Assembly: GCF_019649055.1 (NCBI RefSeq)
Contig: NW_026570280.1
Span: 806,001-870,000 of the forward strand
Length of the DNA: 64,000 nucleotides
Reading direction: 5' to 3'
From: Paramacrobiotus metropolitanus
Taxonomy: Eukaryota; Tardigrada; Eutardigrada; Parachela; Macrobiotidae
In this document: piece by piece, positions 34,501-41,800 of the stretch
Position numbering within the stretch: the first letter of the stretch is position 1
How the letters are laid out: each line of letters starts with the position of its first letter
The notes under the pieces: model-generated
Database searches by the model: none
Told to the model about the DNA's origin: nothing
What the model saw: the letters and a program-made list of their open reading frames with translations, nothing else
Position numbers and translations under genes: made by a program

Positions 34501-36271
34501 ACGACAACCGACGTCACAGGCTCGGACGCCGCCCCCACAACAGTATGGAGGCAGGCCGGAACAGCCTCGTTACGCGAACCAGGTCCAGGCACCGCATCCG
34601 CAACAGGACGGATACGATGGCGAGTACGAACCGGCTCACCATCAGGCGGGCTATCCGAACCAACAAGGTCGGATACAATATGCCAATGCGGCACCTGCCC
34701 CGGTCGCACAACAGCCTGCGCCGGTGGCACAGCCAATTCCCCCGGAACAAGACCCAGCACACGTCGCCATCGTACGAGCGATGGCCCACGGAAGAAGGCA
34801 ACCCATGCCGGACTTCGACGGCGACCACACCAAACTTCATGGGTGGTTAAAACAAATCCGCAGCCTGCATCGGCAAGCCCAACAATGGTACGAAACCGAT
34901 CAGACTTTCATGGCCGACTTGATAGCTGAACTTAAGGGTCAAGCGGAGGAATGGCACATTCAAACTGCCGCCGAAGAACCGCTCGGAGGATGGCCAGTCA
35001 ACGTATGGCTGACCAAGTTCGAGGAACGGTTCGCGGACAAAAACAGGGAGGTGAACGCCATAGCACGGATGAACAAACGGACATTCCGTTTCGGCGAAGA
35101 AACACCGGAACAGTACTACGATGCCATGATGTTCATCAAATCCCAAGTCCGCACGATTACCGATGATATGGTATTATATCACCTTAAGGAGAATATCCAT
35201 GAGCCCCAACTGCGGGCGGCCCTGGAAATCAGGATGCCGACAACACCAGTCGAACTCCGAGACTACATACGGAGCTTCGTCAACGGCAAAGAAATGTACG
35301 AAGTAAGGAAGTCGCGCGACAGCGACCAAGTCCGAGTCCGAGTTGCAACACCCGCACCGGCTCTGGCTTTGCCGTCACCGATACCGCAACAGACCGTGTA
35401 TCAGCCGCATACGATGCCAGGATACCAAACCCCTACGGCACAGTTCGGACAACCGAGCCGAGCGGCGACGCCACCGATGCAACAAGCACCCGTCCAGCAA
35501 CCGACCTGGGCCGGAACGGTAGCGATGAACTTGAACCCACCCCCGGCACCTGGAACTGGAGCTCCCGTTAACAACTACGGAGGCGCAGGTTATAGCCCGG
35601 GTGGTAACCAAAACAACGCAGGTTTTGCCTACAACCAGAACTCTAACCAAGGGTACTCCGCATACGGCCAAGTTCCGACACAGGGATATGGCGGCGGAGG
35701 TTATGGACGCGGTAGAGGACGTGGCTTCGGGAATCGAGGCCGCGGTAACTTCTCCAACAAAGGAGGAGGAGGAAACCAACAAGGGAACCGGTCCCCCCAA
35801 GCACAACAGAGTGCTCGGCAAGCGGCAACATACGCCGATAAGATGGAACAACTGTTCCTCCAATGGACGCTAGCGAACAGCTTTACTTGCCACCTTTGCA
35901 AGTTTGGCAACCACGACCAGGCACGCTGCGCGTTCGCAGGCACTCGGGTGCAGGACAACCCGAACCGCCGATGGTACGAGGATTGGCATACACGATACCT
36001 GTCGGGAGCACCGGTAGGATCGGCCAACCAGAACTCGGCACAGATCGTGCCACCCCCGCGCCAACGCCAACAGGGGCGAGGCTCGGGTGGAGCTGGTAAC
36101 GGAAACCAGCAGGCCGGCTCAGGAAATGGGTCGGGGGGAAACCGCAGGAATAGCGGTGGGAGCCAACAAGGGTCTCCGGAACAGCGGCAACAGTTACCGC
36201 CACATCAGCCTTTTGGCGTGCCACAGTCCAACAATGGACCGGCTCGGGGGAACTCCCCGGGAAACGCCTAA
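31547..36271 (+). CDS. gag: Gag-like polyprotein, giant (1574 aa)
   Basis: Starts at an ATG in CAACAATG context. Residues 1 to about 430 are disordered, rich in Gln, Ser and Thr, with repeated VGQQSPTSE-like units at about 170-290. Residues 430-760 are predicted coiled coil with heptad Leu and many charged residues. A Pro/Gln/Tyr-rich stretch follows to about 1075. Residues 1079-1255 match a Ty3/Gypsy capsid-type domain (FDGDHTKLHGWLKQI, WLTKFEERFADK, ETPEQYYDAMM). A Gly/Asn-rich low-complexity region with RGRG motifs then leads to a CCHC zinc knuckle at C1448, C1451, H1456 and C1461 (C-x2-C-x4-H-x4-C). It should form the particle and bind the RNA. Ordinary Gypsy Gags have 300-500 residues, so about 1,070 residues of N-terminal extension are unusual. 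The next ORF lies in the -1 frame and overlaps its 3' end. Confidence 0.93.
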   Translation: MSNPKKDIYAREFNTDYSRRATSTAPYSLRHSGQERSQPSSTDSTKSAEAREKRNERILHADSNPTSDDSFEDARDKTFLEAHADTAAPSHPTGGDAEQLQAETTLSHADPVSVTATQATEFGRKSPNSKGEQPKSTSSNIGEAAKEIGSCRPTSEIGEVKQRKSPTSEAGQQQLIKEVDQRKVDQPSTKEFGQQSPITEANQQQPAKVGQQSPMSGVDQRKVEQPTTDVGKVQPITQVGRTSPTSKVGQQRLTTKVGQQCPTSEAGQKEVGYSKPTNPQQQPTDNRSDIGVQPTKPTVRTEEFEVPPRSGPHPVGSPTNTPAPNERVTSPVSRPLPTMDKSTRTTETQTKGKSTTSRPDNRTAFPKFAVGESDSETSLPTDDVFDLTGSLPNSGDESLQTPAKSNKDTYDAGVLEYTARKWTSATPPEKIEDINVLRQRCHQLITQIGLADKLVNAAEDSGARSEDTHRLERRKWEADMAAANKGIADQQREIDRLRAFIKRVEGPCRYDTDEVTKLNNKLDQATQAVSELKRQLADAEKELADTQTALVASEQAAGHFHEMLNRANEEAEVYRNEVDRYIVELRQADNEVDQLRLLADRLQTELEVLTARSRQQSPTYLGRQQPSPEHRTIIADLQDANTQLVDQVYGLNEYLKQEEKLRAQLEYNLAEAHKVNEAQRNRIVYLAARENELFDYGTEAASNITEMMRQMDELDTEIRCLREEKKHLEQTRADPPSYRTSMAQDYHPSQTIRDILWGDNPAQELGKKETNTSYFVGVVTTDPSTGAPPQPNPIPSQPEPERNTSTATSYVPTSNVPTTTVATAGAYTSTSFSTRTTMHAPIPNASHPDNSDGAEAPRGFPFTRPQRRVLGERTNSHPEMGNSDCPNQRGFDYERSRSPSHNMADPSGHYDQQEPNRHSNGYPEQSRAPPHRPTESRLPSRGTQPNLYGRVNEQPRGFYPPPLRTIPAPQAGPEAYGGYSEQPRPRQPTSQARTPPPQQYGGRPEQPRYANQVQAPHPQQDGYDGEYEPAHHQAGYPNQQGRIQYANAAPAPVAQQPAPVAQPIPPEQDPAHVAIVRAMAHGRRQPMPDFDGDHTKLHGWLKQIRSLHRQAQQWYETDQTFMADLIAELKGQAEEWHIQTAAEEPLGGWPVNVWLTKFEERFADKNREVNAIARMNKRTFRFGEETPEQYYDAMMFIKSQVRTITDDMVLYHLKENIHEPQLRAALEIRMPTTPVELRDYIRSFVNGKEMYEVRKSRDSDQVRVRVATPAPALALPSPIPQQTVYQPHTMPGYQTPTAQFGQPSRAATPPMQQAPVQQPTWAGTVAMNLNPPPAPGTGAPVNNYGGAGYSPGGNQNNAGFAYNQNSNQGYSAYGQVPTQGYGGGGYGRGRGRGFGNRGRGNFSNKGGGGNQQGNRSPQAQQSARQAATYADKMEQLFLQWTLANSFTCHLCKFGNHDQARCAFAGTRVQDNPNRRWYEDWHTRYLSGAPVGSANQNSAQIVPPPRQRQQGRGSGGAGNGNQQAGSGNGSGGNRRNSGGSQQGSPEQRQQLPPHQPFGVPQSNNGPARGNSPGNA
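32081..32411 (+). repeat. Cluster of short hairpins in gag
   Basis: Six stems lie within 330 bp: GTCGACC/GGTCGAC (32081-32101), TCGGAC/GTCCGA twice (32121-32138, 32172-32189), CCGACA/TGTCGG (32222-32238), AGGTCGGACA/TGTCCGACCT with an ACAA loop (32313-32336, 10 bp perfect), and CCGAC/GTCGG (32397-32411). Loops are A-rich, mostly starting AACA or ACA. The same DNA encodes the VGQQSPTSE-like protein repeats. Confidence 0.8.
36136..36142 (+). promoter_or_regulatory. Candidate -1 frameshift site (G_GGA_AAC)
   Basis: The heptamer GGGAAAC is in the correct register with the Gag codons (GGA AAC, codons 1531-1532). The -1 frame is open from 36100 and runs into the protease ORF. GGGAAAC is a standard X_XXY_YYZ slippery site used by retroviruses. 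A weak downstream stem (GCGGT with ACCGC, about 45 nt apart) is possible. Function is inferred. Confidence 0.6.
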
Positions 36272-36276
36272 GGTCG

Positions 36277-37770
36277 ATGAGCCCCGGTGACTCATTCGAC
36301 CTCCAACATCCCACCGAACCACCGGACAAGGATAACCCGACTAACCGAACTGACTTTAACCGGAACGAACCAACTTTTACTCCGTCACAAGAACGGATAT
36401 TAACGGTCCTAAACATACTGGGACTGGATGCCAACAGCACCGAAGAAGAATTCTTGATGGCACTTACAGCCCCAACACAGGAGGCAAGGACTGCTCGAAA
36501 CAAGGCAGCCCAACTCGGTATATTCGCCAACAATGACGGATTTGAGATCCGATTCGGAACGCAGGAAATGCCCGACCCAACCGACCCAGTGTATCAACTT
36601 GGCACTGGAACGTCGAAGGCCAGAACGCATGGATTGCCCGGATTGGCCGACCCAATGCCTCGACTTGGCACTGGAACGTCGGAGGTCGGAACGCAAGAAT
36701 TGCCCGACCTACGTGGAGCTAACACAGCATCCGCGCCGTCAGCCACACAAAGTGACGCTGAACGGACCGGCCACGGAAGTTGGACCGGATTGCCGGTGAT
36801 GAGAAACCCCACCGAGCAGCCCAGACGTGGCCCAAGACGCGGAGGACCGGGACGCAAATTCGCGCAGGGGGGCAACAGAAACTACCCCAATGTATCATCC
36901 GTATCCGGAACGGATAGATACGCTGCAACATTAGCAGCCATCGACCTCACCGAAGAACCGGGAGGATTCGAGGAATGGGAAACTGTCCCATTGGAAGCAC
37001 AAGTACCCGACTACTGTCTGCAGCAGGAACCGGACTTCTTCCAACCTCAGCCACGAAAAGTAACTGGCTCAAGAACGTTCCAGAATATCAAGTACATCCT
37101 ATCGACTGTAAGACCGACAGACGTCTCCACAGAAGAGTGGATACGGGAACAAGCACGACGGCTCGCAACTGCCAACGCACTGAAGGACGGAGTAGCTAAC
37201 CGACCCGAAGTACAAGAAGTGGTCACAGCCGAAGTGAGACGAACAGACGTCGACCCTGGACCAGTGTCCTTAATTCCCGTCAAACCGACAGTACGGGGAG
37301 TGACCTTCGAAAAAGGCACACATAAGAAACCGAAGACGGTCAGAGCCTGGACACATGAAATCCAGGTCGGATCCACACCCACAATGGCAATGTTGGATAC
37401 CGGAGCGGAGACTTCGCTCATCGAGAAACGATTTTGCGAGAGGAACGGATTGACAATGCAACCCCTCGGACATTACACCAAAATACTTGGTGTGGGCGGA
37501 CAAGTCGCCTTTATGGTCACTCACTGTTGTACAGCACCTGTAACAATGCAGGGCTTTACGAGTCACCACACTAGAGCCGACGAGTACGGTGCGATTAATT
37601 CGAAGTTCACCTTCATCTTAACACCGATCCCTAACCCGGAACCACCGGAAGGAACGACGGTAGTGCAGTCTCCCGATACCAGAGGCATCGTTGGAGCGAG
37701 CCAGCTTTCTCGACCAACGGACGTTAGAGTTAGTAGCGACTCTGCAACAGAACGGAGCAACGACACCTGA
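36277..37770 (+). CDS. pro: Retroviral-type aspartic protease ORF (497 aa)
   Basis: The frame is open from 36100, so its 5' end overlaps Gag by about 170 nt; the first ATG is at 36277, six bases after the Gag stop. The N-terminal 330 residues are unrecognised and rich in Thr, Pro and Gln, with two copies of an LGTGTS.{5-6}G-like segment near 106-138. The protease follows: catalytic D374 in LDTGAETSLIE, then ILGVGGQVAF and a late RGIVGASQL segment in place of the usual ILG box. Retropepsins act as dimers to mature Gag and Pol. Expression is probably by -1 frameshifting from Gag at 36136, or by reinitiation at the ATG. The ORF ends at TGA 37768-37770 and does not overlap the next ORF. Confidence 0.85.
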   Translation: MSPGDSFDLQHPTEPPDKDNPTNRTDFNRNEPTFTPSQERILTVLNILGLDANSTEEEFLMALTAPTQEARTARNKAAQLGIFANNDGFEIRFGTQEMPDPTDPVYQLGTGTSKARTHGLPGLADPMPRLGTGTSEVGTQELPDLRGANTASAPSATQSDAERTGHGSWTGLPVMRNPTEQPRRGPRRGGPGRKFAQGGNRNYPNVSSVSGTDRYAATLAAIDLTEEPGGFEEWETVPLEAQVPDYCLQQEPDFFQPQPRKVTGSRTFQNIKYILSTVRPTDVSTEEWIREQARRLATANALKDGVANRPEVQEVVTAEVRRTDVDPGPVSLIPVKPTVRGVTFEKGTHKKPKTVRAWTHEIQVGSTPTMAMLDTGAETSLIEKRFCERNGLTMQPLGHYTKILGVGGQVAFMVTHCCTAPVTMQGFTSHHTRADEYGAINSKFTFILTPIPNPEPPEGTTVVQSPDTRGIVGASQLSRPTDVRVSSDSATERSNDT

Positions 37771-37813
37771 CCAGATAAGTACAGCACAACGGTAGTGCGA
37801 ACCAATAATCGCC

Positions 37814-38737
37814 TTGGAACAGACCATTGACGATGAAGCATGGGAATGGGAAGATGAACGAGTTCCAATCCATCGACAGTACATGGAATACGGACTCCCC
37901 GTACCGCGCCCTTTGGAGATGTGCTGCCAAGAACTCGGCAGTCAACTCTTCTCCTACCTGCAACGTACACGGCAGTATGGAGCAACCGGAACAACAGCGT
38001 TCTGGCAAAGATACGGCGAGGATACCACCATAACTCGGCGAATCCCCGACCCGTTACCACCAACCACGGAACATTACCCGAGGAACGTGAAATTCTTGGG
38101 AAGCTTACCCAAACCGGACGACAATGTCCTATTGGAAGAAACCGATAAACCTTATCGGTGTATCATCTGTCAAGACAATATTGACGGAGTGGTACGAGCC
38201 ATAAAGGCTCACCACGACCTGACTTGGTCGGACGACAGACCGTCGTCTCCGGCACCTCCGCAACCAGAACGGAAGGTAGACCGTTTTCGGAAGACTCAAC
38301 GGACAGTCATCCGATGGCCGAGCCACACAGACTCACGGCCAACCGACCCTGAGAATCAGGACGGAACCAGTCGACCAACCCAACCGACGGACATGGCCGA
38401 CCAGTTCGAACCGACCACACAGGTCGGATACGGTAACATGCCACAGGTCGACGTCGACGAAGACGGATCGGCCGTAGAATTCGAACCCTGCGACTCGGAC
38501 AGCTCGGACGTACCAAGCACGAGCGATTCGGCGGACACTGACTCCGATAACCGACCTTCGGAAGAATCCGAAGAGGAAGATGATGACGACGAAGAATTCG
38601 ACCCGTCAGTCCGACATTGCAGGACGGATAAACCGCGACACGGCGACACGGACGAATCGTCATCGGAGGACGAAGAACTGACCTTCGACGTAAGGCTAAC
38701 AACTGCTTTACGGTCGATCGTCCATACGGACTCATAG
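37814..38737 (+). CDS. ORF3, small zinc-finger-like/acidic protein preceding Pol
   Basis: This frame is open from 37796 to a TAG at 38737, but its first in-frame ATG is only at 37883; several out-of-frame ATGs precede it. The N-terminal 100 residues are mixed and include WEWEDERVPIHRQY. Near residues 114-133 is a C-x2-C ... H-H arrangement (RCIICQDN ... AIKAHHDL) that could bind zinc. The last third is very acidic (SEEEDDDDEEFD) with many Ser. The last 106 nt overlap the upstream open part of Pol in the -1 frame (38632-38737), so ORF3 may be the N-terminal part of a frameshift Pol product, but no canonical slippery heptamer is present. No homolog recognised. Codon use matches the rest of the element, so it is probably coding. 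Confidence 0.6.
   Translation: MEQTIDDEAWEWEDERVPIHRQYMEYGLPVPRPLEMCCQELGSQLFSYLQRTRQYGATGTTAFWQRYGEDTTITRRIPDPLPPTTEHYPRNVKFLGSLPKPDDNVLLEETDKPYRCIICQDNIDGVVRAIKAHHDLTWSDDRPSSPAPPQPERKVDRFRKTQRTVIRWPSHTDSRPTDPENQDGTSRPTQPTDMADQFEPTTQVGYGNMPQVDVDEDGSAVEFEPCDSDSSDVPSTSDSADTDSDNRPSEESEEEDDDDEEFDPSVRHCRTDKPRHGDTDESSSEDEELTFDVRLTTALRSIVHTDS
38411..38427 (+). repeat. Hairpin CCGACC-ACACA-GGTCGG
   Basis: Perfect 6-bp stem with the recurrent ACACA loop, inside ORF3. Confidence 0.8.
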
Positions 38738-38879
38738 TCGACACACAGTCGACCGAGCAACCCGAAGCAGTTGACCCGGAAACACAAGCCGAACAGGATC
38801 AACTAGCAGCCTTATTCGAATGGGCAGGAGGACAACCGGAGGAAACCGACCCCCGACCTCCAACAGTCGTCGTCCAACA

Positions 38880-38896
38880 GTTGGCAACAATGCAAC
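38880..38896 (+). promoter_or_regulatory. Hairpin enclosing the Pol start codon
   Basis: GTTG(g)CA and TGCAAC pair around the loop ACAA with one bulged G. The AUG at 38890 takes the same loop/stem position as in the Gag hairpin. An outer CGTCG/CGACG pair is also possible. Confidence 0.55.
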
Positions 38897-41800
38897 CGAC
38901 GTCGGCTAATTTAACCGACCAACAGAAGTTGGGACAGCAGGACTCACGGAAAGTCCGAACCGTAAAAGCGACGATGGAAGAGTTAAACCTGGACAACAAA
39001 AGCCCAGAAGTTTGCCACCTGAAATTGGACGGAGGAGATTTCAGGCCATTGAACCGACAAGTGGTCTTCAACAATGAACGAGTCTCCCTCCCACCGAACT
39101 CCACCTGTTCTATCAAGGTACGGACGGCCAAACCAATGGACCCGAGGAGGCGGATACACTTCGTAACACTTCGGAGAAAAATCCGACCTATCCGACCGAT
39201 CGAAGCAGAGATCGACATCCGACCTCAAATAGACACGGCCTGGATAAACATCCAGAATACTACCTCACACCCGAAGTTACTGAAGAAAGGCGCACGACTC
39301 GGCCACATGCAATACAGCGATATCTACGAACCAGATATCGATAACGAACATGTTATTTGGGAACTCCCACTTGGAGTAGCGAAGACATGGCCGGCCGGAC
39401 CGGAACCGAAGCCATCTCCCAAGTTCGACATCTTCGAGACAACCGGAGTTAGGGCCCAACGGAAAGTCAACATCCTACCTCGAACAGTAACCGAAGTCGA
39501 AGTCGTCCTAGATGTCCCGGTATCCCCCTTACAGAACCTCATGTATTTGGGTGGATCCGATCCCCAACAATGTGGGATCGACATGATGGACGGTGTAACA
39601 ATGCACGACGGAAAGACATTTACCGTCTTGGTGGCAAATCACACCAACCACTCGGTCATCCTACGCAAGGGTGCACCGATGGGAAGGGTCGAACCCTTCA
39701 ACATGATGACGGACGACCAAAAGATAGAAGAAGCTCGAGTTAACACAACTCACGTGGAAGGAGAAGATGCGGAATCCCAGGAGGAACGACGAAGAATCAT
39801 CGATTCCATGAACTTCGGTAAGAACTTGACCGACGAGCAACTAGCCATACTGAAGGCAGTTGCATGGGATTACCGGACCGTCTTTCCGACCTCGAAGAAA
39901 CCTTACGGAGACGTCAAAGGGGTAACACATACCATTGATGTCCAAGGCGCACAGCCGATTAAGATGAACCCCACCAGGACAAGCTGGAAAGGAAGGGAAT
40001 TCATCCAGAAACACGTGCAGGAGATGCTCGACCAAGGAGTCATCGAACCGTCATCGGCTGCATGGAGTTTCCCCGTCGTCTTAGCCGCGAAACGGAACGG
40101 AGACGGCACGGTAGGAACTCGTTTCTGTATCAACTATATCAAGTTGAATTCAGTGACGAAGAAAAACAACTACCCACTACCGAACCCAGACGAACTACTG
40201 GACCGGTGCGCCGGAATGGAGTACTACGGAAAGGTAGATTGTCAGTCTGGTTTCTGGCAAATTCCCATGGACGAAAGTTCCAAGGACTACACCACCTTCG
40301 TAACACCGGAGGGGATGTGGCGATTTAACCGCATGCCATTTGGAGTCTGCAACGGACCAGCTACATTCCAGATGCATATGGATAAGATAACGGCATCAGC
40401 CAGGAAGAAAGGTGTGTTCGCCTACATCGACGACGTCATCTTCTTCGGCAAAACCTTCGACGACTTTGTCGAGGCTTTCCGAGCGACTCTCGAATGCCTA
40501 AGGGATGCCGGATTTACGGTCAAACCCTCCAAATGTGAGGTCGGAACGGACAGACTGCTGTTCCTCGGACACGTCCTTAGCAAGAACGGAGTCCAGACCG
40601 ATGACGAAAAAGTGGCCTGTATAGCAGAACAAAGCTGCCCGAGAACGGAACGCCAACTCAGGTCGTTCCTCGGACTGGCCAACTATTACCGGAAGTTCAT
40701 CCGAGGATACGCTCAGAAGACATCACTAATGTATGAGCTCCTCCGGAAGGATAAAAACATTAAACTCGATTGGACGGACGCCCACACGGCCGAGTTCAAC
40801 GACATTAAGAAGGCGCTAACAGAAGCACCTGTACTGGCGAAGTTCGACCCGACCAAGGAGACCGTCATCGAATGTGACGCAAGCGGAGCCGGACTTGGCG
40901 CGGTGATCTCACAGGACGGACACCCAATCGCCTACGCCAGCAGAGTCTTACGAGGACCGGAACTCAACTACGGAGTTACTGAATGGGAATGTTTAGCCGT
41001 GGTATGGGCTGTGCAGAAATTCAAGCACTTCATCGACCATGGACCATTCACCGTGAGAACGGATCACCGAGCACTGCAGAACCTGCTTCGATGCGAGTCG
41101 AACCGACCTGGCATCAACCCTCGACTAACGCGATGGGCACTGGCTCTACAAGGAAGGGACATAACCATCCAGTACAAGCCAGGAGTATTCTGCGACAATG
41201 CAGATGCCCTGTCGAGATGGCCACTGGAACGCAGTGACGACAAAGATCCACACGAAGAACTGGATCAAGTCCCCAACTTCGAGGACTTCAAGGACGAAAT
41301 TAAAACTTGTACCATTCGGACCATCCGACGTCTGAAGGATAACGCACGGAAGAAGAAGCGAAAAGACGAGGAGAAACCACAAAGGTTTCTACCCCCACCG
41401 CCTCTTCCGGGATGTAATGTCATAACAGATTGGCATGACTTAAGTACCACACAGGTACATGTCATTAACATCCCAGCACCGGAGACACCGGAATCGACGG
41501 TTAGGACCCTCAACGCGGAGGAGGGGTCGGACGGATTGGAAGCCGAAGAGACGCTCCCACAACCGGCCCACCCGAACGAAGAACTTCGGAAAGCGCAGTT
41601 ACGAGACCCGCAACTACGGAAAATCATTGATGAGCTGGAGAAACCTGAAAAACTCGACCACAAGTCGAAGCATCTGGAACACTACCAGATGGCTCAGGGA
41701 GTTCTGTACCGACTGAAGACGATCAACACAAAGTTGGAACGATGCTTCGCCGTAACGCTCTTCATGCGCAACCAAATCATTCGATCACTCCACGACGGAA

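Noticed and set aside
38632-38737. -1 slippery heptamer linking ORF3 to Pol
   Set aside because: All in-frame heptamers in the overlap were read and none fits X_XXY_YYZ.
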